Source: Boswellia sacra
Lineage: Eukaryota > Streptophyta > Magnoliopsida > Sapindales > Burseraceae
NCBI GenBank assembly: GCA_013180625.2
Contig: SNVD02016162.1
Location: forward strand, 1 to 64,000
Reading direction: 5' to 3'
Length of the DNA stretch: 64,000 nt
Under the pieces are notes generated by a model that ran no database searches, was not told where the DNA came from, and worked only from the letters and a program-made list of their open reading frames with translations. The translations under genes were made by a program, and so were the position numbers. Positions 46,560 through 54,767 of the stretch are shown here, piece by piece (the stretch's first letter is position 1; each line of letters opens with the position of its first letter).

Positions 46560-46790
46560 AACTTCTTGTTACAAAGATTAAAGATTAGTTGTGTAAGGTT
46601 CCATAAATATTAAAGTTGAATCCTTGAATATTAGTCCCTTGTTGTCGTTCCATGCATGGCAAAAGAAAAAGCATGTAGTATTAAGTGATTTCATCAGTCG
46701 TGCAAGAGTAAAGCAACATGCTTGATTCTTAACTTGGATTCCAAATAGTGTCTTTCATAAATTCAAGGCCCTAATTCAACAACAGATGTG
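46560..46790 (-). promoter_or_regulatory. Minus-strand upstream block of the CC-only family (orphan)
   Basis: It matches 13185-13400 in the same orientation: CTTGTTACAAAGATTAAAG, AAAGTTGAATCCTTGA, CCCTTGTTGTCGTTCCATGC, a CCATGCATGG palindrome near 46650, and the complement of AAGTTAAGAATCAAGCATG. The coding region that it would drive toward lower coordinates is missing. Confidence 0.6.
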
Positions 46791-46799
46791 ATATATAGG

Positions 46800-46995
46800 A
46801 CTTGTAGGCGTGCATTATGTGTTAATAATATTGAACAGTATTTCATAAGGTTACATATAAGAGGCATCCTTTAATAAAGAGACAAATTACAAACTATGGA
46901 AATAATAAGGAAACACAGTTATTAACAAGCGCTTTTGTATGATGGTCCACCATCGCGCCTGGCCGTGAGAAGTCCGCTCGATAGGTTTCTGCATG
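46800..46995 (-). pseudogene. 3'-end relic of a CC-only gene, minus strand
   Basis: On the minus strand, CCTATCGAGCGGACTTCTCA and GCGCGATGGTGGACCATCAT correspond to 35068-35105 of the frameshifted copy. CTTATTATTTCCATAGTTTG and TATTAAAGGATGCCTCTTAT then match its 3' UTR. Only the last ~30 codons survive. Confidence 0.6.
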
Positions 46996-47049
46996 AGAAA
47001 AAAGAGTGTTTTCAATAGAATTATTATTATTATTATTATCATTATTTTT

Positions 47050-47589
47050 TTTCTAATTTTAAACTGCATGTCTTTTTATCATTATCAGATTATCAATTCC
47101 CTTCTCCTCATCATGCATTTCTTACAATGGTTTAATAACTTTTACAGAGAATAATTACTATATGTTGCATTAATTTGGAAATTACTTCTTAGTACTTTTT
47201 TATAATTTGAAGAATGAAGAATTGAAGAATAAGAATGATTAATGGTAGACACTAGCTATCTAGAAAGAGTATTGTAAGATAGGGATGCTAATTAAATTAA
47301 TTATATATTTCATATTCAATCAAGATGCGTGCTTTAAAAATTTGAATTAAACAATTGGTCCGAAGAATAGCTTAACGCTTATAATTCTAAGATTGTTAAA
47401 AAAATAATATATTGAAGGCTCATTAAGGCACGAGATCTTATCAAAGACACTATTTATTGGCATGCAAATTAAGAATCAAGGATATTGTTGTGCTCTTTCG
47501 CCTAACTTAAATCCTTTTATACTCTCGCTCGCTTTCAATTTCTTTTTCCATGCATGGAACCCCGGCAAGGGCCAATTTTATATATATGA
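47050..47589 (+). promoter_or_regulatory. Upstream part of the 53127 gene copy, cut off by a Copia element
   Basis: This region matches 15040-15603 before the intact gene: GCATTAATTTGGAAATTA, ATTGGTCCGAAGAATAGC, AGGCACGAGATCTT, TTAAGAATCAAGGATATTG, CCATGCATGGAACC near 47550 and the TATATATGA box at 47581-47589. The Copia insertion lies exactly in that box. Its other copy of TATGA, followed by AACCTTACATAACTATTCTT, continues the leader at 53029. Confidence 0.7.
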
Positions 47590-48177
47590 TGTTGTTTTTT
47601 TCTTTGTTTGGCTCATATGCAAGGATCCCACATCGGTAAGGAGAAAAACATGGGTCTCATGTGGCCCTTATAAAAGAAGCCATGTAGGAGAGTTTTATGT
47701 GTCCCAAGTGAAAAATCATTCACCCCCTTATATTTATAAGGTTTCACATATAAGACCTCATAGTTTAAGGGCCTTTCAGTAAGGACCTTAAAGTTTGTAA
47801 TATTTGCTTTTTCCCCCTTTGTTTTGGGTATTTGTAGTATTACCCAATTGTTTGGGTAATTACAATTTGACCCAATTGTTTGGATAATTACAGTTTGACC
47901 CAACTGTTTGGATAATTATAGTTTGGCCCAATAGTTACGGTATTTGTGTTGTGACCCAAAAGTTTGTAATTCTCTTTGAGATAGTGGAAAGTTTCTTCAG
48001 CGGCGCCTGAGGACGTAGGTATTTATACCGAACCTCGTTAAATCTTGGAGTTGTTTCTATTTTGCATTGTGGTTGATTGGTTGCATCTTTAGTTGCTATT
48101 ATATTCAATTATCTGGCATAGTTGTGGTTGTGCATTTGGGTTGTTCTGTTGGTTATCGCTTCCGCTTGTGCATAACA
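47590..48177 (+). repeat. 5' LTR of the plus-strand Copia
   Basis: It runs from TGTTGTTTTTTTC to GTGCATAACA. It contains repeated (C)CCAATTGTTTGGGTAATTAC-like units at about 47840-47930 and TTTATACCGAACC near the end. Confidence 0.95.
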
Positions 48178-48178
48178 A

Positions 48179-48191
48179 TTGGTATCAGAGC
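48179..48191 (+). other. Primer-binding site of the plus-strand Copia
   Basis: TTGGTATCAGAGC begins two bases after the LTR end and is the standard Copia site for initiator methionine tRNA. Confidence 0.9.
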
Positions 48192-48342
48192 CGAAGGTTT
48201 TGGGTAGTTAGTGGCTATTTCATTAAGCACTTACTACTGTTCTGGGCTGTTGAATTTGGATTGCTAGTTATTGAATATAATAGTTTGTTTGGAGCTTGGT
48301 TATTGGTGATTTGTGTATCGAGCTTATTTGTGAGAGGTAGTT

Positions 48343-49271
48343 ATGGCATCATCGTCAACTGTATCTAAGAAGACAGTGACTGTGACAAATGCAAAAATAG
48401 ATGTTGAAAAATTTGATGGCCGAAATAATTTCGGCTTATGGCAGAGTGAGGTGTTAGACGGGTTGTATTAGCAAGATTTGGATATTGTTCTGAAGAAACA
48501 AAACCAGAAGATATCAGTGCCAGAGATTGGGACAGGCTGAATATAAAAGCTTGTGGGTTGATTCGCTCTTGCTTGTGTAGAGAACAGAAGTATCCATTCA
48601 CTAAGGAGACATCTGCAAGCAAACTGTGGAAGGCGTTGGAAAACAAATATATGAAGAAAAGCAATGAGAATCGGCTGTACCTATTGAAGAGATTGTTCCA
48701 TCTCCAGTTGAAACCAGGTACGAGCATCAGTTTTCATATTGATGAGTTTAATAAGTTAATTACTGATTTGTTAAACTTAGATGAAACCTTCAAAGATGAA
48801 ATTAAGGCTATGCTATTGATTGGCTCACTTTCGGATGAATTAGATCATTTGTGCATTACTCTTATCCATGAAAAAGATAAACTGTCTTTTGAAGAAGTTT
48901 GTTCTGCTTTGTTGAATTATGAAATTCGTAAGAAAGATCAAAGGGAACATAGGGATGAGTCAGTAGATGCATTGACAGTGAGAGGGCGTAGTCATAGTAG
49001 GAAACCAGGGAAAAGGGGAAAATCTTTGTCGAGGGGTAGATTAGGAAAAGATGAGTGTGCCTTTTATCGTGAGAAAGGGCATTGGAAGAAAGATTGTCCT
49101 AAGTTGAAAAAGAAAGATAAGGGCAATGTTGTTTCTGATGCATGTGTTGTTGAGCGTGAGGATGATAATGAGTCAGATATATGTCTAGCTGGTCACCCAT
49201 CCACTTCTGGTTCTGATGAGTGGATTATGGATTCGGGTTGTACTTATCATATGTGTCCACATCGGGATTAG
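48343..49271 (+). pseudogene. Copia gag with stop and frameshift, plus start of protease
   Basis: The ATG at 48343 begins a gag-like frame (VEKFDGRNNFGLWQSEV) that meets TAG at 48469-48471. The matching reading then continues in another frame after an indel near 48480-48495. From 48558 it is open and encodes ETSASKLWKALENKYMKKSN and LYLLKRLFHLQL, the retrotransposon gag domain. A zinc knuckle follows at about 49066-49110, in which the second Cys codon is now TAT (Tyr) at 49075-49077. The protease Asp-Ser-Gly motif (MDSGCTYHMC) is intact. The frame ends in TAG at 49269-49271, and another shift joins to pol near 49328. Confidence 0.88.
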
Positions 49272-49327
49272 TTCTTTCAGTTTGAAGAGCTTGATTGTGG
49301 AGTTGTGTATATGGGCAATGATGATAT

Positions 49328-52300
49328 TTGCCATACTGCTGGATAGGTTCGATCCGATTGAGGAATCATGATGGACTGACTAGAGTTCTGACAGATGTTC
49401 GGTATGTACCGAAGTTGAAAAAGAATCTCATCTCTTTAGGAGCCTTAGAATCTAAAGGCTGTGGTATATCTATTCGAGATGGTATTCTGAGGGCCACTTT
49501 AGGTGCTCTTATGGTATTGAAAGGCACTAGGAGGAACAACTTGTATTACTATAATGGTAATATGGTTATTGGATCAGCTACTATGGTTTCTGATAATGAT
49601 ACAGATTCAGAGATCACGATACTGTGGCATATGCGTTTAGGACATGCAGGTGAGAAAGCCTTATTCAGTTTGGTGAAACGAGGCTTATTAAAAGGTGCAA
49701 AGACCTGCAAGCTGGATTTTTGTAAGCATTGTGTTCTGGGAAAGCAGAAGAGAGTGAAATTTGACACCGCTATTCATAATACCAAGGGTATTCTTGATTA
49801 TGTTCAATCAGATGTGTGGGGACCTACCAAAACAGCATCGATGGGAGGTAAGCACTACTTTGTTACTTTTGTTGATGACTTTTCTAGAAGAACTTGGGTG
49901 TACTGTTTGAAATCGAAAGATGATGTACTTCGTGCTTTCCTTAAATGGAAAAAGATGATTAAGACACAAACTGGCAAGAAGATCAAGCATCTCAGAACAA
50001 ATAATGGTGGTGAGTATTGCAGTGATCAGTTTTTGAAATTGTGTCATGATGACGGTATTGTACGTCAGTTTACTGTTAGAGGTACACCGCAACAGAATGG
50101 GGTGGCAGAACGCATGAACCGGACATTGCTGGAGAAAGTTCGGTGTATGTTGTCTAATGCTGGGTTAGGCAAAGAATTTTGGGCTAAGGCTGTGACTTAT
50201 GCATGTCATCTCATTAATCGTCTACCATCAGCTGCTATTGATGATAGAACTCCATTGGAGGTATGGTCTGGACAACCTGTTTCTGATTATGATTCTTTAC
50301 ATGTTTTTGGTTCTCCTGTATATTTTCATGTGAAAGAATCTAAGCTGGATCCTAGGGCCAAGAAAGCGATTTTCTTGGGATTTGCTTCAGGAGTAAAAGG
50401 ATATCGTCTTTGGTGTCTTAGTTCGAGAAAAATTGTATCCAGTCGAGATGTGCCATTTGATGAGTCTTCAATGTTGAAGAAATCAGAAAACCAGACAAAG
50501 GTGAATGGTACTCCACAGCAGGTGGAGCATACTCAGCAGCAGGTGGAGTTTGAAACGACGACATTGAACCCAGTTAGATCTGTTGAAATAGATGATGGTA
50601 CTCCTATGACAGAGGAGGATTTGGGAGATGATGGAGAGGGTTCTACTCAGAAACCTCAACAGCAACAAGAATCTATTGCAATTGATAGGCCAAGACGTGA
50701 GATTCACAGACCTGCTCGATTTGCTGATATGGTGGCCTATGCACTTCCAATTGTAGATGCTGATGTTCCTTCCACTTATAAAGAGGCAGTCAGATGTTCT
50801 GAAGTTGATGAGTGGAAGACAGCTATGAGAGAGGAGATGCAGTCTCTTCAGAAGAATGAAACTTGGGAGCTAGCTCAACTACCGAAGGGTAAAAAGGCAA
50901 TTGGATGCAAATGGGTATATGCAAAGAAAGATGGATTTCCTAACAAGAATGACATCCGCTACAAGGCAAGGTTGGTAGCTAAAGGCTACGCTCAGAGGGA
51001 AGGAATTGACTACAATGAGGTATTTTCTCCAGTTGTGAAACATTCTTCCATTAGAATTTTATTGGCCTTGTTAGCTCAGATGAATATGGAACTAGTTCAA
51101 TTGGATGTAAAAACTGCATTTTTACATGGCGACTTGGAAGAGGAAATCTATATGACTCAGCCAGAGGGATTCAAAGTTGCTGGTAAGGAAAATTTGGTAT
51201 GCAAACTGAAAAGATCGCTTTATGATTTGAAGCAATCTCCCAGACAGTGGTATAAGCGATTTGATCAGTTTATGATAGGTCAGAGGTACACAAGAAGCAA
51301 ATTTGATAATTATGTGTATTTTCGGAGGCTACGTGATGGTTCTTTCATTTATCTACTCTTGTATGTTGATGATATGTTGATAGCTTCGACGAATGTCAAA
51401 GAAATTGTAAAATTGAAGACTCAGTTAAATCGAAAGTTTGAGATGAAAGATTTGGGTGAAGCTAAGAAGATTTTAGGCATGGAGATTAGCAGAGATAGAG
51501 GAAGAAGCAAGATTTGTTTGACTCAGAAGCAGTATCTGAAGAAGGTATTACAGCGGTTTGGTATTACAGAGCAGTCAAAACCTGTAAGTACCCCACTTGC
51601 TCCTTATATGAAGCTTAGTGCATCTTTATCTCCTAGTACAGATGAGGAACGAGAGTATATGTCTCGAGTTCCGTATGCTAATGTAGTTGGTAGCCTAATG
51701 TATGCTATGGTATGTACAAGACCCGACATTTCACATGCAGTTGGAGTTGTGAGCAGGTATATGCATGATCCTGGTAAAGGACATTGGCAAGTGGTGAAAT
51801 TGATTCTACGGTATTTGTTGAGAACCGTAGATGTTGGCTTAGTCTTTGAGAAGGATGATACATGTGGTCAGTATGCTATTGGTTATGTTGATTCAGATTA
51901 TGCTGGTGATTTGGATAAACGTCGATCAACAACCGGTTATGTGTTTACTCTTGCAAGAGCACCAGTGAGTTTGAAGTCTACTTTACAATCTACAGTGGCT
52001 TTGTCTACTACAGAGGCAGAATATATGGCAATGACAGAGGCTGTGAAGGAAACTATTTGGTTACAGGGATTGCTGGATGAATTGGGAATCGGGCAGAAGA
52101 AGATCACTCTTTATTCTAACAGTCAGAGTGCTATTCACTTAGCAAAGAATCCAGTGTTCCATGTTCGTACGACGCATATTGATGTTCGATATCACTTTGT
52201 GCGGGAGATCATTGATGAAGGAAGAATCTTACTTCAGAAGATTGAGACTGCCAAGAATCCCGCAGATATATTGACTAAGGTTGTGACAGCGATCAAGTTC

Positions 52301-52339
52301 AGTCATTGTTTGAACTTGATCAACATTATGCGAATTTGA
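49328..52339 (+). CDS. Copia pol (integrase, reverse transcriptase, RNase H), long but defective
   Basis: The 1003-codon frame begins inside the protease/linker region. The His/Cys GAG-pre-integrase motif is at about residues 100-147 (LWHMRLGH ... CKHCVLGKQKR). The integrase core runs from SDVWGP (Asp162) to NGVAERMNR (Glu261); the middle catalytic Asp of the D,D35E triad is Asn at residue 225 (codon 50000-50002). Reverse transcriptase starts near ETWELAQLPKGKKAIGCKWV and has the YVDD active site at residue 679. RNase H has DSDYAGDLDKRRSTTGY near residue 852 and the TEAEYMA motif. In the family this region encodes the enzymes for copying and inserting the element. With Asn225 integrase should be inactive, so mobility would need help from another copy. 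The ATG is only the first Met after a frameshift and is not a natural start. Confidence 0.92.
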   Translation: MPYCWIGSIRLRNHDGLTRVLTDVRYVPKLKKNLISLGALESKGCGISIRDGILRATLGALMVLKGTRRNNLYYYNGNMVIGSATMVSDNDTDSEITILWHMRLGHAGEKALFSLVKRGLLKGAKTCKLDFCKHCVLGKQKRVKFDTAIHNTKGILDYVQSDVWGPTKTASMGGKHYFVTFVDDFSRRTWVYCLKSKDDVLRAFLKWKKMIKTQTGKKIKHLRTNNGGEYCSDQFLKLCHDDGIVRQFTVRGTPQQNGVAERMNRTLLEKVRCMLSNAGLGKEFWAKAVTYACHLINRLPSAAIDDRTPLEVWSGQPVSDYDSLHVFGSPVYFHVKESKLDPRAKKAIFLGFASGVKGYRLWCLSSRKIVSSRDVPFDESSMLKKSENQTKVNGTPQQVEHTQQQVEFETTTLNPVRSVEIDDGTPMTEEDLGDDGEGSTQKPQQQQESIAIDRPRREIHRPARFADMVAYALPIVDADVPSTYKEAVRCSEVDEWKTAMREEMQSLQKNETWELAQLPKGKKAIGCKWVYAKKDGFPNKNDIRYKARLVAKGYAQREGIDYNEVFSPVVKHSSIRILLALLAQMNMELVQLDVKTAFLHGDLEEEIYMTQPEGFKVAGKENLVCKLKRSLYDLKQSPRQWYKRFDQFMIGQRYTRSKFDNYVYFRRLRDGSFIYLLLYVDDMLIASTNVKEIVKLKTQLNRKFEMKDLGEAKKILGMEISRDRGRSKICLTQKQYLKKVLQRFGITEQSKPVSTPLAPYMKLSASLSPSTDEEREYMSRVPYANVVGSLMYAMVCTRPDISHAVGVVSRYMHDPGKGHWQVVKLILRYLLRTVDVGLVFEKDDTCGQYAIGYVDSDYAGDLDKRRSTTGYVFTLARAPVSLKSTLQSTVALSTTEAEYMAMTEAVKETIWLQGLLDELGIGQKKITLYSNSQSAIHLAKNPVFHVRTTHIDVRYHFVREIIDEGRILLQKIETAKNPADILTKVVTAIKFSHCLNLINIMRI

Positions 52340-52425
52340 CAGCGTCATTGGGCGCATTTGGAGGCGTTGCAGTTGTGATAGAGAATGTGGGAAAAAGAAG
52401 AAATTTATGGTGGATTGGCATATTC

Positions 52426-52440
52426 GCCAAGGTAGAGATT
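52426..52440 (+). other. Polypurine tract of the plus-strand Copia
   Basis: GCCAAGGTAGAGATT lies directly before the right LTR, where second-strand synthesis is primed in this family. Confidence 0.75.
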
Positions 52441-53028
52441 TGTTGTTTTTTTCTTTGTTTGGCTCATATGCAAGGATCCCACATCGGTAAGGAGAAAAAC
52501 ATGGGTCTCATGTGGCCCTTATAAAAGAAGCCATGTGGGAGAGTTTTATGTGTCCCAAGTGAAAAATCCTTCACCCCCTTATATTTGTAAGGTCTCACAT
52601 ATAAGACCTCATAGTTTAAGGGCCTTTCAGTAAGGACCTTAAAGTTTGTAATATTTACTTTTTTCCCCTTTGTTTTGGGTATTTGTAGTATTACCCAATT
52701 GTTTGGGTAATTACAGTTTGACCCAATTGTTTGGGTAATTACAGTTTGACCCAACTGTTCGGGTAATTACAGTTTGGCCCAATAGTTACGGTATTTGTGT
52801 TGTGGCCCAAAAGTTTGTAATTCTCTTTGAGATAGTGGAAAGTTTCTTCAGCGGCGCCCGAGGACGTAGGTATTTATACCGAACCTCGTTAAATCTTGGA
52901 GTTCTTTCTATTTTGCATTGTGGTTGATTGGTTGCCTCTTTAGTTGCTATTATATTCAATTATCCGGCATAGTTGTGGTTGTGCATTTGGGTTGTTCTGT
53001 TGGTTATCGCTTCCGCTTGTGCATAACA
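52441..53028 (+). repeat. 3' LTR of the plus-strand Copia
   Basis: It has the same length and ends as 47590-48177, with about 16 substitutions and no net length change. Its outward end directly borders the leader of the CC-only copy at 53127, so promoter elements in it could read into that copy. Confidence 0.95.
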
Positions 53029-53126
53029 TATGAAACCTTACATAACTATTCTTAGAAAAGTATCTTACATTAACAAAGAGTTTTCCCCATTATACTCTCA
53101 ATCTGATCTCCTCTTTCTTTGTTGCA

Positions 53127-53696
53127 ATGTCCTCATCATCTTCTTCCTCTTATCAAAAAAAGCCCACCGCGTTCGGAAAGTTCTTCCGTGTCACATATAC
53201 AAAAAAATTTCCTGATTGTCTAAAGCCGACGTTAAAAGAGCAAAGTATATAAAGAAGCTTAAAGATAATGTAGATGATTTGAGGAACGAGATGCAAAAAT
53301 TGATTGAACAAAGGGACGATGTGATGTGGAGGGTTGTCCTTGAAGAGCAGCAATGAAAGCAATAGCTGGGCCAAGTACAGGGCTGGGGTGAAAGCTCAGG
53401 AAACTGAAGTTGGGGAACTGATAAAAGAGAGCCCTCAAAGAGATTGAAAAGTTATCTCTTGCAGGCTACTACTCCAAGGATTTCAGGTCAAGCTACAAAT
53501 TCGAAAAAATGGTGGTTAAAAATTTAGATATTCTGAAAGAGTTAAAGCGTGATTGTGAAGCCTTCAAAGATGTAGCTGGTGAGAAGGTACCAAGAGCTGC
53601 TGCTATGGATGAAAAACAGACCGAGCCAATGACTGTTGTCCCACAACACAGAAAGAAAGTCAAGATGCATTCTCCCAACAATGATGATCAACCATG
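53127..53696 (+). pseudogene. Broken CC-only paralogue downstream of the Copia insertion
   Basis: From the ATG at 53127 the frame encodes a Ser-rich start (MSSSSSSS, YQKKPTAFGKFF) like the intact gene. A one-base loss near 53222-53245 brings a stop at about 53247-53249. Beyond it the CC core is recognisable (YIKKLKDNVDDLRNEMQKL, QRDDVMWRVVLEEQQ), interrupted by TGA and TAG near 53354-53365 and a small deletion in the QGW region. From 53509 the C-terminal part is open again: LDILKELKRDCEAFKDVAGE, DEKQTEPMTVVPQH, then NNDDQP and a stop. The end matches that of the 15705 gene, its closest paralogue here. Its promoter was separated from it by the 5.4-kb Copia. Confidence 0.82.
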
Positions 53697-53735
53697 ATAC
53701 ATATCAAAACTCTTGTTAATAAATAACTATATACA

Positions 53736-53737
53736 TC

Positions 53738-53786
<49 letters not shown>

Positions 53787-53806
53787 GTGTATGTATGTAT
53801 GTATCT
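53736..53806. repeat. Self-complementary (CATA)n(TA)n(TGTATG)n microsatellite
   Basis: CATACATA units are followed by a TA run and then GTATGTATG units, so the whole tract can fold on itself. It lies in the 3' UTR region of the broken CC-only copy. Confidence 0.93.
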
Positions 53807-53809
53807 TAT

Positions 53810-54436
53810 TATTTCTATATATGATTTCTGAAATGTCTACAGATATCAGTTGTATAATTGATGTCTTTATATGGGGATCTTCTGCTTGAATAAAAAAATA
53901 TGTAACAATTCCAAGAACATACAAAGCCTTACAATATTTTAAATCTCTTTGTATCATCAACTGGTCAGAGCCTTTATACCTCAACCCAGTTTAGATACCA
54001 TGGCTGAAGAAATTTCACAAGCTGTACTCTTATAATTAAGAGTAGAACATGTTAAGACCTAAAAATTGATAGACCAAGATTCTCTCTTGATCTGACCTTC
54101 ACCTTAACAAAATGCAGGCATACAATTGGTGGTTAATACACAATAAATGAGAGAGGAGAGAGAATATAATAGATATAATAGATCTTAACCACTCAAAATC
54201 ATTAAAATCTACGTGGTACAAGATCTACAAAAATTAAGGTGAAGTTAAGATCATGAGAGGATCCCAATTCAAAATGGATATATTTTTATTGTGAGCATCA
54301 TTAAATCATCTCAAAATTTCAAAATTTGTGCTTTTTTTTCTTGTTAAGACTACCATAATTAATTATCAGATCTTGTGCTGCTATATTCAACTCCCTTCTT
54401 CTTGGTTATAACGTTTAAAAATGAATCAAAAAATCT
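53810..54436 (+). other. 3' flank of the CC-only copy; no gene seen
   Basis: Segments such as GGTCAGAGCCTTTATACCTC, CCATGGCTGAAGAAA (53998) and ATTCAACTCCCTTCTTCTTG (54388) align with 35360-35420 and 900-975. They therefore belong to the duplicated host block. No coding region was recognised. Confidence 0.5.
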
Positions 54437-54441
54437 AAATT

Positions 54442-54767
54442 TGTTGTGAAATCAGAACTAAAATAATAAAGTAGAAAAATTTGGGGGTGAAGATGCAAGA
54501 ATTTAAAGTAAGCGAATTGTAAAGGAAAGAGAGAGAACGAATGCTTTTCATTACTTCTCTTAGTTGTTACAAGGTCACTCAAGCCCAAAGGCTTGTATTT
54601 ATAGCAATCCACCACCCCAACATCCAATGGAAAATTGTCTTGGTGTGTGGCCAGATGGCGTGTAAAGAAGGTATTGAATGGGAAAGTGATAGCACCGTAA
54701 AATGTAAGTGTAGATTAGTGTCTTGCATATGTCAAAGTGGCGGGTTAGCCGCATATAATATACAATA
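54442..54767 (-). repeat. 3' LTR of the degraded minus-strand Copia
   Basis: It matches 60263-60585: TGTTGTGAAATCAGAA, GGGTGAAGATGC-AGAATTTA, TTTTCATTACTTC, CTCAAGCCCAAAGGCTTGTA and GAATGGGAAAGT. Several substitutions and small indels show that it is old. Confidence 0.88.

Larger units (their letters stand above)
47590..53028 (+). mobile_element. Nearly full-length Ty1/Copia element, target duplication TATGA
   Basis: Two 588-bp LTRs (47590-48177 and 52441-53028) are flanked by TATGA at 47585-47589 and 53029-53033. The primer-binding site TTGGTATCAGAGC (48179-48191, complementary to initiator Met-tRNA) follows the left LTR. A purine-rich GCCAAGGTAGAGATT precedes the right LTR. I count about 16 base differences between the LTRs (near 2.7%), so the insertion is fairly recent. 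The order gag, protease, integrase, reverse transcriptase, RNase H and one pol frame of 1003 codons identify a Tnt1-like Copia. Breaks in gag and a replaced integrase residue mean it is not autonomous. Confidence 0.95.

Noticed and set aside
48343..49400. A programmed frameshift or stop readthrough in Copia gag-pol
   Set aside because: There are two separate TAG codons and two separate shifts at unrelated places, plus a lost zinc ligand, which fits decay and not a regulated recoding site.
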